The notes: generated by a model from the sequence alone, not told the origin. A stretch of 64,000 nucleotides of DNA from Pyrenopolyporus hunteri (GCA_902806595.1 CADCXC010000003.1:2356001-2420000), one strand, 5' to 3'; counted from the stretch's first letter, positions 13,137 through 25,400 are shown. Numbers and translations: made by a program.

Positions 13137-14034
13137 GTTCTCGCCGCTTGAAGGCAATGGGAGAGGAGAGGAGAGAAACGGCCGCTTACACGTAGGGTTG
13201 TCTGCGATTACAGAAAGCTACGAGGGTAATCAGGGCCGCAACCCTAGGCGATTGAGCTTATATGGTTGAAGGAGAGAGGGCTGGTTGGATGTAGGAATAA
13301 TATAGGTACCTGAGTTATGTTATGTTCTGGAAATTTTCTAAAAAGGCAAATGCTACGATTTATGCTAGATGACGCATATCATCGGATGACTTAAATCTCA
13401 TCCTTGTCAGAGGGCATATATTCTAATACCCGGATAGATATCTTGTTTATCGGCCATTTAATTGGGTCGAGTATGTCTCCATATGTTGAATATCCTCTAT
13501 AGATGCAATTGGGCAGATCTCACCCCACATAAAGCCGGTGCATCGGATCCGCTAGCATCAAAATTCGGTTTTCCTAGGCAGCTCTTATTCGCCTATTAGC
13601 GCTACCTACCTCGGCGGCTACAGGTAGCAAGTACCCTAAGATTACCTAAGAAATCCATGTGGTCGCATGTGCAGTCTCGGTGCTCTCGTCCTTGATTGTT
13701 GATTAAGTAACCGACACTAAAACGCCGCGCTTCATCTCAAACCCTCAAAAGTCTTCATCCATCATTGAACCACGCCTCCAGAGTCCCCGTATCCCGCCCA
13801 CCTAAAGCGAAAAAAAGGAAAAAATACTACCAATATCAATCTCTAACTCAACTCCGCCGGCAATAATTCTTAGGCCTCTAAGACTTTCTACCTTAGTAGC
13901 TATTCCAATGTCTAGTAGGCTGGTGCGGTGCGTCCACAATACGTCTTAAAAATACCTTCAATAGTATCTCGAGACGTCTTAAAGTCCTAACGCCGTACTC
14001 CCTCTCAGCCGAGTTGTATTTTTCTAGGAGAACT
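13137..14034. other. Divergent intergenic region cym1 / taxilin
   Basis: About 900 nt between two head-to-head genes, so it should hold both promoters. It is AT-rich around 13300-13560. There is no further open frame of note. The stretch just upstream of the taxilin start is rich in C and CT runs (about 13745-13860), a common feature of fungal promoters. Confidence 0.6.
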
Positions 14035-16141
14035 ATGGCGACTACGAACCACCGTGCCGCATCTGCAACGCCTGCCCCTCTCGCATCCGTCTTAAATACT
14101 AATGGAACTTCGACTCATGCCCATGCCCATGATGATGCCTTGCCCAACGGTCATGGTCATCATGTCCATGTGCACGAACCACGACCAGCCCCAACCCCCG
14201 CGTCAGCCATGGCTTCGAACACCGCCGCGAAGAAGGGGAAAGGGAAGAAGACCACCGACCCGAGCGAGGCCTCGAAACTTGTTGCCGCAAGGATTTCGCA
14301 GTTGGAAGTTGATACAGCAGCCGAGAAAGAACAGGAAGCGGAAATTGGTAGGTTACTTTTTATCTAAGTTGCTCAAGTTTTCACGGAAGCGGCGGATACG
14401 TAGTTGGACCTTGGAATCCGAATTACGATCGAGGGCGCAATAACCGCGAACCGTTTGCCAATTTGAGGTTGCGTTAGCAAGTTTTGAGGGGGAGGGGGGA
14501 GCGAAAGCGAAGCGTGAGACACACCGGGCGCGCCCTCAACAACGGTTCGCGAATCGAAACAGCCATGCGAGTTGCTCGCTACGTTATAGGCTTATGGACA
14601 CATATATTCCGTCAAATACCAGGTGACAGCATCCCATCAGTGAAACGACCGCGCGCTTCGATAGAACATACGCATTTCGTCGCCCGACACTCCTACGTAC
14701 TATTCAACTACACCACAAGATGCGCCGAGCGGCATTCTAGTTCTCAAATAACTGTCTGGCTTTGCATGTTTCGTCAGTTATCCTCGACACATGCTAATCT
14801 CCTGTTGTTACTAGATCGAGAAGTACGAAAGGCGAATCGCGAGCTGAATCACCAAATGAATAAGATGAACGACATGGACAAGATAGAACTTTTGACCAAG
14901 CGATCGTCAGAGCTCTTCGCAAACTTAAAACGCCTCGAGCGCGAAAACCTCAAAAACAAGAAACGCGCGGATCAATTACAGAAAGAAAAGGACTCTAGCC
15001 GCACCGACCTGAGCAAGCAAATAAGTCTCAAGGAGAAGTTAGAAAAGCTATGTCGCGAACTACAAAAGGAAAATAACAAGCTAAAGGTACGATGAGTCCT
15101 ACTTGGAAGGATTGAGCAATCCGCGCTGACGGGGGGGATGGTCTATAGAACGAGCATCGCGCCTTAAACGACACCCACGATCGCCTGAAAACTTCGTCTG
15201 ACGAGCGCTTCAAGAAAGTACTCGAAACTTTAGAAGGTTACCAGGAGGAGAAGGACAACCCGCGGAAACAGGTTGTGTACATGAAGGCCGAGGAATTGTG
15301 CGCCCCTCCCCTCATCATTATTATGCGAGCTCATTTCGTATTGACACTCAGTCGCAGGTTTAAGGGACGATTCAAGTCGCTCATCGACCAATACGAATTA
15401 CGGGAGCTTCACTATCACTCTTCGATGCGGACCAAGGAGATTGAGGTCCAATGGAACATGGCTCGCTACGAGCAGCAGAAGAAAACTGCCGAGGCCGAGG
15501 CCAACCGCGCGCGACAATTAAATAGCCAAGTGCTTACGTTCTCCAAGACGGAAACTGAGTTGCGAAACCAGTTGAACGTTTATGTAGAGAAGTTTAAGCA
15601 GGTATGCGCCCTGTGCCCCTCACTAGCACGCCGTGCGAAGGCATTAACAAATGAGGAGGTCGAGGATACGCTCAACAACAGCAACGACCTGTTTTTGACT
15701 TTTCGCAAGGAGATGGAAGATATGTCTAAGAAGACGAAGAAGCTCGAGAAGGAGAACGAAGCGTATAAGCGGAAGGAGGGCGCGCTAAATCAGAATATCT
15801 TCAAGATGGCCGAAGAGCGCAATAGGCACCTCAAAGACCTCGAGGACATTAGGAAGAAGAACGACAAGCTCACAAGCATCATCAACCAGATGCAGCAGCA
15901 AGGCCGCGGTATACCGCAGGGCATGCAGGGGACAGTGGAAAGTTGCTATGCCGAGGGAGCGGAAGGCGATGAGGAAGGAGAGCTGGAGGATGGCGACGAG
16001 GAGAGCGAGTACGAATATGACGACGGAGACGAGGAGGTAAGCGAAGAAGGGGAGTTTGACGATGATACGGAAGAGGAACTCCCGCAAGCGCCTGGCGCAT
16101 ACGGCCCGGAACGTCCGCCCACTATGAATGGTCATCGCTAG
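14035..16141 (+). CDS. Taxilin-family coiled-coil protein
   Basis: Long coiled-coil protein of the taxilin family (in animals, syntaxin binding and vesicle traffic; the fungal role is poorly known). Five exons inferred: 14035-14347, 14815-15086, 15149-15297, 15358-15601 and 15659-16141, giving 486 aa. Joins restore family signatures such as EIDREVRKANRELN, KLEKLCRELQKENNKL, ELFKGRFKSLIDQYELREL and KFKQVEDTLNNSNDLF. Intron 1 is long (467 nt); intron 4 is 57 nt, in frame and stop-free, so retaining it would add 19 residues. The N-terminus is low-complexity with a histidine-rich stretch (HAHAHDD, HGHHVHVHE), then a lysine block. The last 60 residues are very acidic. The intron 3 donor is GTGCGC, weaker than the rest. 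Confidence 0.9.
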
Positions 16142-16732
16142 GAAAATGATACATGGCAAGCAGCGGAGGTTCTCCAGCCTATTCAAGACTTCTTCCGGCA
16201 ATTCGTTGACGACTAGGTAGCGACGATTCCTCTGGGGCAAGTCGCCTTCCCCCGAGTAGGTGTCCGAGGGGGCATCTTGCGATCCGCCACGTCTCCGTCG
16301 CGGGGCCCTAGCCTTCGAGGCCGCTTACTTCGTGGGTCGCTCGCTTTGGGCGGATAACTCTTAGGCTTCTTCCGTAGAGTAGATGCCCGACTCGTCCTGT
16401 TAGTCTACGTAGCGGCAGAGACGGCTCGGTTGCCGCCTGAGCAAGTATCGTTTTTTGCTAGTGATACGTTGTAGCAATAAATACAGCGAATTGATACATC
16501 TCTTGAAACACCTACGAGTTAGTACTCTAGCATGTATGTAGGATCGAAAAGATATTCCGTGAAAAATCGTCCACTGCTTTTTCTGTGCCTAGTAAATCGA
16601 TTTATAATTACCAATTCCCTGGGTTCCCGTGGGTATCTCTATCAACACCACCTATTTTATTCGCCTAGTCGCCGACACCAATGCCGAAGCCGAACCGGAC
16701 CGGGCCGCTGAGGCTATGACTACCGCTAAAGC
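16142..16732. other. Convergent intergenic region taxilin / ltv1
   Basis: About 590 nt between the 3' ends of two converging genes. It presumably holds both 3' UTRs. No coding signal is seen; the short open frames here are antisense continuations of the flanking genes. Confidence 0.6.
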
Positions 16733-18083
16733 TTATCTACCACGAATCTTGGCCGGGCCTAGCTCGCGTCTGATCTCGTCGAGCTGGGCCGTGCCGCTCT
16801 TCCACTTGCCCTTCTTCATCTGCTTCTTGCCGTGCATCGAGTAGCCGCCCAGGAAGTCGTCCAGGATGTTGTCGAAGTCGTGGCGCACGGGGCCCGTGAC
16901 GCTGGACGCGGCCGAGACCTGCGACACGGAGGCGCCGCCGTCGTCGCCGTTGTCGTCTTCCCCATCCTCGAAGTCGTCCTCCGCGTACTGCTCCTCGATC
17001 TTGTCGAAGCGCGCGTCGAGGATGCCGAGCTGCTCCGTGCGCACCAGCGACGACGACGTCATCGAGTACCCCGACTGGCTCGTCAGCGCGCCCTTGCGCT
17101 TCTTCCGCCGCCCACCGTTCGTCGTCGTCGTCATGAGCGAGGATTGCAGGTCCGAGTGCGACGGCGCGGCGCCCCCGAACGCCTTTGCGCCCGGCTTGCC
17201 CTGGTCCTTCTTGAATTTCTTGAAATCTTCCAGCCAGTCCTCGTTTTTGACTGCTGCGCCGTTTTGCTCGTTCGCCGTAGGGACTAGATCCGGTACTTCG
17301 GATGCGCTCTTGTACTCTTTGGTCGGCTTGGCGGTGTCGTCGGACTCCCAGCCGTCGTCCTCATCAAACTCGGCCTCGAACTCGATGTCGTCCAGTTCAT
17401 GGCCGTCCTTGGCTAGTTCTGCGAATATATCCTCGTCATCGTCGACATAGGCTTCGTCCTCTAGCGCCTCCAGCACCTCGCGTAACCGCGGGTCCATGTC
17501 CGGCTGAAACCCGCCGATAGCGTCGGGGATGTCCTGTTGCGCCTGGTACGTGATGTGCTGTAGGTTCTTAGAAGGTAAGAAGTCCTCATCGAATAATTCT
17601 CCGCGCTTGCGCTCCTCGTCCTCGACGTCTAACCGCCTCAGCGCATCCTCCAAGCTCTGCTTCTGTTTCCCCTTCCCTTTGTTCTTGTTGCTAGGCCCGT
17701 TGTCGGCCTCGATAAAGACGACCTCTCCGGCGCCCCCAGAATCCAGGTCCCGCAGGTGCTGCATGTAGTCGTACTCGGTATCGTCGAAGAATACGCCGTA
17801 GTTGGCGGCCTCGCCCTCGTTCGCTCGGATGTGCTCGGCGTCGGACCCCAGCTCGGACGCGAGGTCGTCGAGCTTCCGCACCTTAGAGGCATTGGGAAGA
17901 GGGGTCGGGTTCAGCACCATTGACGGCGCATTAGCGTCGTGGATAAGAGGATCATTTTGCGGTCGATGTACCAGCGTGAAGTGCTGGGCCGTCTTTTTAT
18001 CGCTAATCGGGACGTTAGTCGGTTCATGGCCAATGAGTGGTGTTAAGTTGATGGGCGACGTACATCCACTTGCCCTTCGCCAT
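16733..18083 (-). CDS. ltv1: Ltv1 ribosome biogenesis factor (40S)
   Basis: Ltv1 is a pre-40S assembly factor needed for small-subunit maturation and export. Two exons: 18083-18064 (only 20 nt, coding MAKGKW plus part of a codon) and 18002-16733, giving 429 aa. The 61-nt intron has a GTACGT donor, GACTAAC branch and TAG acceptor. The join yields [20 protein letters not shown], which matches the conserved Ltv1 N-terminus. Exon 2 is rich in Asp/Glu and Ser, with lysine clusters ([16 protein letters not shown]), and ends KIRGR. Without the tiny first exon the protein would start late and lose the conserved region. It is head-to-head with the 60S GTPase gene at 18542. Confidence 0.93.
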
Positions 18084-18541
18084 TTTTGACAGTTGTGTCT
18101 GGTATTTCCTTATTTGATGAGGGATATAGTTGGGAAAATTCTTAAGACTCGATCATTTGCGGGCAATAAATGCTCATGAATTCCATAAACTACCATCTAT
18201 CGAGTGACCACCTACTTCAAGGTTGTTATAGGAGATACACGTAGGTATGTAAGAGGCAGCAATTCAGGGTTAGGCCTAGAATTGAAAAAGTTTTGGTGGG
18301 GTAAATTCGTTATCGCAGGCTTATCGGAGCGCGGAGTGACGCTGAAAAATAATTGCCCCTCGATTTATCAGCGATCTGAATCCCCTAATATTGTACCACA
18401 ATCCACCCGAAAGCGATACCCTTCCAACCCTCGATCTTTATCCCAAATCTACGGGGGTTGGTGAATTAGAAATTGCGAAGGGCAATTTTCTTTTTCTATA
18501 TCTGTGTATACCGCTATTCACCGGCCAGAGAATTGCCCACC
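18084..18541. promoter_or_regulatory. Shared ltv1 / lsg1 promoter region
   Basis: 458 nt separate the start codons of two divergent ribosome-assembly genes, one for each subunit. The spacing suits a bidirectional promoter. The region is AT-rich near both genes. I could not identify a specific ribosome-biogenesis element by eye. Confidence 0.5.
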
Positions 18542-20613
18542 ATGGTGCACGCCAAATCGAAAAACTCCGTCGGACTCGGCAATACGCTGATGAACGATCG
18601 CTTTGGGAAGGGCAAAGGATCCGATCGCAAGAAGGGATCCGCGGTTACAAGAATCAACCACACAACCGGTGAAGAGGTACGGTGTTCAGCCAATTTTAAT
18701 ATATATATACCTATGTGTGTATGTATTAAGTAGTCGCTTACACTCATATCACCACAGTACATCACGAACGACAGAAAAGAAGCAGCATGGGTCAAAATGC
18801 GCTCCGTGACGGAGCAAGGCGCTCTGGACGAATTCCTCGCCACCGCCGAGCTCGCCGGTACCGACTTCACCGCAGAGAAGATGAACAACGTCAAGATTAT
18901 ACACACTGATCAGAGGAACCCATACCTATTGTCCGCCGCCGAAGAGCGCAACGTCATTGGAAAACATGCCAGACATAGAGCCAGGTTAACCGTCCCGAGA
19001 CGGCCGAAGTGGGATTCCACAACGTCCGCCGAGGAGCTTGACCAGCGCGAGAGGGAGAGTTTCTTAAATTGGAGGAGAGGGCTGGCAGAACTACAAGAGA
19101 GCGACGATCTCCTCATGACTCCATTTGAGCGCAACTTGGAGGTTTGGCGACAACTATGGCGTGTCATCGAGAGGTCAGACTTGGTCGTCCAAATCGTCGA
19201 TGCGCGCAACCCCCTTATGTTCCGATCCGAGGACCTCGAGTCTTACGTGAAGGATGTAGACCCAGCCAAGAAGAACTTGCTACTGGTTAACAAGGCAGAC
19301 ATGATGACAACGAACCAAAGAACGGCATGGGCGAAATATTTCAAAGAGAAGAGAATAGCATATCGATTCTTCTCTGCTAGCTTGGCAAAGCAACTGAACG
19401 AAGAACGCGATTTAGAGGATGAGCCTGAAGAGCCTCTAAACGGTGAAAACTCGAATCCGAAAACGGTCCGGAGATCCGAGGCTGATAACGATTCGGAAGA
19501 CGAAGAAAGCGACGAGGATGGTGTGGATTCTGGGGTATCCCTTAGTCAAGACGTTAATGATGATACGAGAATATTAACGGTTGAAGAACTAGAAGAAATA
19601 TTCCTCCAACATGCTTACGATCCTGATAGTATGATGGCCCTGTCCACACGTAAATAACAGGAGCTAACAGGCGGGCAGATCCAGACAAGAAGTTGCAAAT
19701 AGGATTGGTTGGGTACCCCAACGTCGGAAAGTCGTCAACAATCAATGCCCTCATCGGCGCTAAGAAAGTATCCGTCTCTTCAACGCCTGGCAAGACGAAA
19801 CATTTCCAGACTATCCACTTAAGCGAGAAGGTCATCCTATGTGATTGCCCTGGTCTCGTATTCCCCAATTTCGCAACAACGAAGGCCGACCTCGTCTGCA
19901 ATGGCGTCTTACCTATCGACCAGTTACGAGAATACACAGGTCCCGCCGCGCTTATCACACAGAGGATCCCTCAACCGTTTTTAGAGGCCATCTACGGTAT
20001 CCATATTAAGACTCGGCCGTTGGAAGAAGGCGGCACAGGAATCCCCACTGCAAGCGAGCTCTTATCCGCGTACGCTAAGGCACGAGGTTTCACAACCCAG
20101 GGTGTGGGACAGCCAGACGAATCTAGAGCTGCCAGGCTCATTCTCAAGGACTACGTCAATGGAAAGCTCCTATACGTCGAGCCTCCGCCTGGCTGGGGTG
20201 ATGGCACCGATTTCAACCGTGAGCTGTATGATTCAGCACACCTACCTGCCAAGCGTAAGGCTACATTACTAGCGGCTATGGACGCATTGGACCTAGGTGA
20301 CGGCGAGTCGACTGTTGATACAGAGCTCTTGGCCATGCCAGCAGGTGCTAAGTCACAGACGCTTGACAAAGCTTTCTTCGCGCGCAGCGCCGGAAATGCC
20401 GGACACCTGAAAATGCCATTCAGTCACAAATATACAGAACAAGGAAAGGCGCAAGCACAGGCTAAGCAGCTTAGTGGACGCAAAGCCAGAACCATGATTG
20501 CGCTAGAGACGGGTATGGATCCTAAAGATATTCAGATTGGATCGAGCAAGAAGCATTTCAAAGGCGGATCGAAGGGGAAGGGGAAGCGAGTCGATAACAA
20601 AATGCTGGATTGA
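18542..20613 (+). CDS. lsg1: Lsg1 large-subunit GTPase
   Basis: Cytoplasmic GTPase that releases the export adaptor Nmd3 from pre-60S subunits. Preferred exons: 18542-18676, 18758-19628 and 19679-20613, giving 646 aa. The GTPase motifs are circularly permuted as in the YlqF/YawG family: DARNPL, then G4 NKAD near residue 223, and after an acidic insert G1 GYPNVGKSS near 346 and G3 DCPGL. The N-terminus MVHAKSKNSVGLG and the basic C-terminus are typical. Intron 2 is ambiguous: donor GTATGA at 19629 gives a 50-nt intron with a GCTAAC branch, while donor GTAAAT at 19650 would give only 29 nt. Both keep frame; I prefer 50 nt on length. Intron 1 is 81 nt. Confidence 0.94.
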
Positions 20614-22943
20614 AGGCAATGCGTGTCGGTTTTGGGAAAGGAAAATGAACGGTCACGGTAGCATGGGGACATGCTTTAGTCGGTACTAGGGCTGAAATGT
20701 CAATACACCTTATAGATATGTAGGTAGCTATGAACCACGTCAAGAGGGTGTTATGGGTTGTTTCTCCCCCAGTCCACATTACTCGCGTAGTTCTAAAGCT
20801 TTCTGGGTGACAGGTAACTATCGAGCCTATTTCGAGTCACGCAACCGCAGGTACACTACCATACCTTTTCCAACTACGCTTTCGTCCGGTCAGTTAGTAG
20901 CATGAAGTACTTTTTTATGGATGGTCGGCTATAATTGCCTTGCCACTCGTGTTGCCCTGGTCTAGTCAGAGTTATGGAATGTAAATTATTCCACGAACTT
21001 CGAATAATGAGTTGCTAACGTATTAATGAAATCATTTCAGAAACCCCTGTGAGGTGGTGAGTGCTTTTTACAGGAACGCGATTAAGCTTAATTAACTATT
21101 TCCAGACCACTGGATCTTTATCTATTTCAAATTATTGGCATGTTTAAATCCGTGGCCTTATAAAACTGCTGTTATAGTGTCCGTAAGTTTTCTCTCAGAA
21201 GATTGCTTATAGGAAAGACGCGTGTGAGTTAACGGGTAGCTCCCGATCAAGAGACGCAATACTAACCCTCCGACTAGAACGATGTTGGTCGATCACTAAG
21301 ATACGAGCGACTAAATAGTTCCATGCATAAGCGTTATATTCTCACCATGTTATGCTCGATACGAACCGTAGGTCTGGGCCTTACGACGAAGATGCTAATA
21401 CCCGGACCCATACTTCGAAAAATAACGTCACCATCCTTCACGATCCGCAAAACACGATCTTCCATCCCACTCTACACTTGGCGGCCGTCTCTATCCACTC
21501 TGCGCAATGAACCCGGGCCACCGCTCCGTTCATAGGGCTCATGCATAACATCTCAAAGCCCAAATTTCGATCACCCCAGAGCCCCCCTTACGCCCCATGG
21601 CAGGTCACGCGCTCGATTAGGGCCGCGAGAAAAGGGATTGTGTGGGAAAACTGGGCTTCGAACGTTTACTTAACGGTCTGGGGTTAACGTTAAAACTTCC
21701 AAACACCTTATTTCGACCTCACGATGTCGGAAGTCCTAGCGCTGAAGAATGCGCAACGCCGCGGTTTGCTATCCCCATGGCGGGGCCCCGTACTGGGCTC
21801 TCCGCAGCACCGACATTGCCGAGAGCAATAAGCTTCGACTGCCCGGGGATAGACTCCGCGACGCTGCTTATCGTTTTCGTAAGTCTAGATTGGTAGGTAG
21901 GTATAATATAAGGGATAGATATCAGTGAGCGCGCAGAAGGTTGACATTCAATAAATCGCTGCCGTGTTCTGTATAAATGATATCTTCCTGTGCGATTCAT
22001 ATATAATCATAGGCTGCACTCTGAGGGAAGGAGAGGAACAAGCCACCCGTAGCCTCATTTTCGTCTTAGTCTTCGTCTTCATCCTCGGCATCAACTTCTC
22101 CAACCTTCCTCCCCAATCCCAACCCCCAGTGCGAGCCATCACGACTTAACGTTGGCGCGTCGGGTGCCGGGCGTGGATTCCGTGATGGAAGTGCGCGCTA
22201 AACGCTAACGCCGACGCTGCTGACGCCGACGGGGGCGTCCTAGGGAGGACGGTGGATATCAAGAGTAATTCGAACGCGAGGAAGATGTCTTAAAAGTAAT
22301 ATCGAGGGGGTTATTGCTAAGGGTGCCGAGGGCATGAACGACTTCATTGGGGGCAGTGGGAGGTGAAGCGGTGTAGTGGGTTGGAGATTGGGTAAAGGGA
22401 GATTCCGGGTACCTGGATTGATCAGTAGGTGCGTAGGCTTCAAAGAGCTTATATGAACGCTAGGACGACGCAAGATCGGCATAGGAGCGAGATATACCTA
22501 TTTGTTGGGGAATGGTTTTCTATTTAGGACATATACATATCTGTCTTCTCATATAGCATAAAGTCATATAATTTTTTTTTTCTAAAACGTGCACTTCGTA
22601 ACGACCATTCGGAGAATTCTTCCCCGTCTTCTGGCCTATAGCCATCTACCCCATCCTCTTCTTCTCGCCGGTCTTTTTTTCTTCCCCTCATCCTTTTTTT
22701 TCGCCAACGCCAAAGACGAAACAAAAATTACGAACCCTGTAACTCGAAGGATATTCGCAATCGGGATCGCAGACATGCTAATACATCTCGCTTGCTCGGA
22801 GGCTAACTGGTAGCTGTATATGCTTCATCGATGCCTCTTTACAACTTTCACGGTCAGATACGAAGCTTCACCTTGGTGAAAGGTGACTGAACCGACTAAC
22901 CGACCGGCTAGTCGGTCTATCTACACACGGCACGAATGCCGCT
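20614..22943. other. Intergenic, 2.3 kb, no gene recognised
   Basis: Spacer between the lsg1 3' end and the 3' end of the aldo/keto reductase gene. A GC-richer patch at 21540-21880 and a CGACGCTGCTGACGCCGACG stretch near 22208 stand out, but the short open frames show no family motif. A GGTAGGTAGG copy of the palindromic repeat lies at about 21892. Nothing else can be supported. Confidence 0.5.
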
Positions 22944-23915
22944 CTATTTCGCCTCGTCGGCCCAGACGTCATAACCGAAGGTGTCCTTCATATTGACGAA
23001 GCGGGTATGGCGGCCTTTGGCGACCTCGTTGATGGCCTCGAAGTCGGCGTCTGATAGGTGTGGGACTTGGAAATTGCTCTCGATGCGCGAGGGCGTGGAG
23101 CTCTTGGGAAGCACGACGTAGCCGCGGCGGACGCCCCAAGCGAGCAGCACCTGGGCCAGGGTGTGGCCGCTGCGTTCGGCGACCTCGTTGAGAGTCTTGT
23201 TGGTTCGGACCTTTTCGCCGGTGGCGGGTACCTGGTCTTGGGAACCGAGGGGCGAGTAGGCCTCGGGCAGAATGTCGTTCTCCCGGCAGAAATCAATCAG
23301 CTCCTGGTTGGGTAGGAACGGATGAATCTCGACCTGGTTGACGGCGGGCTTGACCTTGGCGAACTTCAGCAGCTTCTTAAGGCCGGGAATGGTCCAGTTG
23401 GACACGCCGATGGCGCGGGCCTTCTTAGCCTCGTAGAGCTCCTCCATGGCGCGCCACGTTGGCTCCGGGTTCTCGGTCAGCTCCTTCTTGATGATGTACT
23501 TGCCATCAGGCCCGATCTTAGGCATTTTGTTATCATCGCTCTCAGCGGCAATGGGCCAGTGGATGAGGAAAAGGTCAACATAATCGAGGCCGAGGTTCTG
23601 GAGCGAGTTCTCCAGCGACCACTTGACATCTTCCGGTTCGTGCAGGTGCTGCCATACTTTGGTGCAGATGAAGACGTCCTCGCGCTTCACGGATGGATTC
23701 TTTGCGAGAAAATCACGGAGGGCATCGCCGACCTCGGACTCGTTGCGATAGAACCAGGCGCAGTCGAGATGTCGGTATCCGACCTCCAGAGCGGTGGTCA
23801 CCGCCTTGTATGTCTCGCCCTTAGCTCCTTCGTTGGAGAAGGTGCCGAAGCCAAGGGCGGGAATCTTGACTCCGTTGTTCAGAGTGAAGGTCTGTTGGTT
23901 TATGGGAGTCGACAT
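22944..23915 (-). CDS. Aldo/keto reductase (glycerol dehydrogenase / glyceraldehyde reductase type)
   Basis: NADPH-dependent carbonyl reductase with a (beta/alpha)8 barrel, 323 aa, single exon. The catalytic tetrad is complete: Asp51 and Tyr56 in HLDCAWFY, Lys86 in CTKVW, His119 in LIHWP. NADPH contacts are in VLPKSSTPSRIESN near the C-terminus. Overall form resembles fungal GLD1/GCY1-type enzymes that reduce glyceraldehyde or dihydroxyacetone in glycerol and sugar-acid metabolism, but the substrate cannot be read from sequence alone. The start is the ATG at 23915, which places the LNNGVKIPALGFGT strand at the normal distance from the N-terminus. The flanking spacers contain no partner gene. 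Confidence 0.93.
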   Translation of the reverse strand: MSTPINQQTFTLNNGVKIPALGFGTFSNEGAKGETYKAVTTALEVGYRHLDCAWFYRNESEVGDALRDFLAKNPSVKREDVFICTKVWQHLHEPEDVKWSLENSLQNLGLDYVDLFLIHWPIAAESDDNKMPKIGPDGKYIIKKELTENPEPTWRAMEELYEAKKARAIGVSNWTIPGLKKLLKFAKVKPAVNQVEIHPFLPNQELIDFCRENDILPEAYSPLGSQDQVPATGEKVRTNKTLNEVAERSGHTLAQVLLAWGVRRGYVVLPKSSTPSRIESNFQVPHLSDADFEAINEVAKGRHTRFVNMKDTFGYDVWADEAK

Positions 23916-24968
23916 GTTCGGTGGGATTAAATGTGGGAGTCAATGAGGAGGCGATAAGAGGCAGTTGGTGACGAGAACAACAATGATGAAGGAATGAGGA
24001 AGTGTTGTGAGACTGGAACTATTGCGTCAGGGAAGAAAAATTAGGGAAATTAGAAAACTTAGGAAGAATTATGGAAGTTGTGGAAACTATGGAAGCTGAT
24101 AAGGTCGCTGGTAGACCGCTCTTGCCTACGTAGTGGTTGTTGGACGTTTGGATTTATGGAAAGCGTTCCGTGTCGGGTGTATGAGTCTGTAAACGGGCCG
24201 GCCGCCTAGCCACATGCAATACCTTACCTCACCGTACCTAGCAAGAAGGTACATGCCGTATAACTTGGAGCAACGTACAGTATTACTAAACGTATGCGTT
24301 TGTCTGTAAACAGAGTTTTTACGTTTCTACTAGGTTCTTCGTCTGATCCAGGTATGCGGAAGGTGTATGTATTGGGTAGGTAGGTAGGTACATGCCTAGG
24401 TACTTACATGTAGGGTACGGGGTATGTGTTTAAGCGGCACGTATTTGCGTGATACGTACATGCAAGTTTATTCTTTCCCTTTTACCGCATGCACACCGTA
24501 CTTATCCACTGTAAAGTGCCATGTGTAACGAATTTAAGTAGGCAATTGTACGTACGTATCGGGTATGGCGATGTATATAGTATATAGGTACCTAGGTAGG
24601 TAGCTTGAGGTAAGACATTAAACTCTGGGTACATGTAGTACGTAGGTAGTAGTACGTAGGTAGTAAGGACTGGAGGTACCCGCCGAGATCGAACGTCAAG
24701 ACATCATTATAGAGTATCGGCAGGTAGGCACCTTATCCAAATAAGGCTTAGGTGTAGGCCCTAAGGGGCTTTAGATAGGTAATAATAAGGGTCTAGCGGC
24801 GGCGGCTGCATTATTGCATCATCCTCAACAAAGTTACCCGGATGTCTTTTTGTCTTTTCTCTTGACTCAGCCAGAATAAGAAAAAAATTAGGAAAAAGTT
24901 TTCAAGTCGGTTTCACTTTTCAGCCTGATCAGCCATCGCGGCTCCAGTTGATTGCAGCGACAGTTGTC

Positions 24969-25000
24969 AGTTTTTGTCAATTTTTGTCAATTTTTGTCAG
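24969..25000 (+). repeat. Tandem TTTTTGTCAA repeat (3 copies)
   Basis: Three adjacent 10-nt units, TTTTTGTCAA, TTTTTGTCAA and TTTTTGTCAG, preceded by a related GTTGTCAG. A small tandem array in a spacer, function unknown. Confidence 0.8.
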
Positions 25001-25344
25001 CCGAAGCCACCCCTCCCTCCCACTGGCCTGTTTCTTTTATGTTATCTCTCGCCCTGGTGCCTATATTAGCATCGATATCCATCATAACATGTGATGTGGA
25101 TACCGGTAGGTGATAAAAAGACAGGGCTCGACTGGGTTTGCTGCAATGCGCTCTGCTTGACCAACTATTTCCGCTCGTCTACGCCTGCCTGTTCCAAATA
25201 TTGATAGCATTTGATATCCGGGTCGGTTGTATCGGTGCGTCTCGCTGGAAGGGAAGATCCATGGATCCAAGCTGCGGATCCCAGATGCATGCCGAGGGCG
25301 GTCAGGGTCGTGCCCTATGACAATCATCCTGGCTGTTAGGGGGG

Positions 25345-25400
25345 TTCCCTATGGGTTGCTATGGGTTGCTATGGGTCGTCACGGATCGCTATGGACTGAT
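25345..25400 (+). repeat. Degenerate CTATGGGTTG tandem repeat
   Basis: Imperfect tandem units CTATGGGTTG, CTATGGGTTG, CTATGGGTCG, then CACGGATCG and CTATGGACTG. Low-order repeat in non-coding sequence. Confidence 0.6.
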
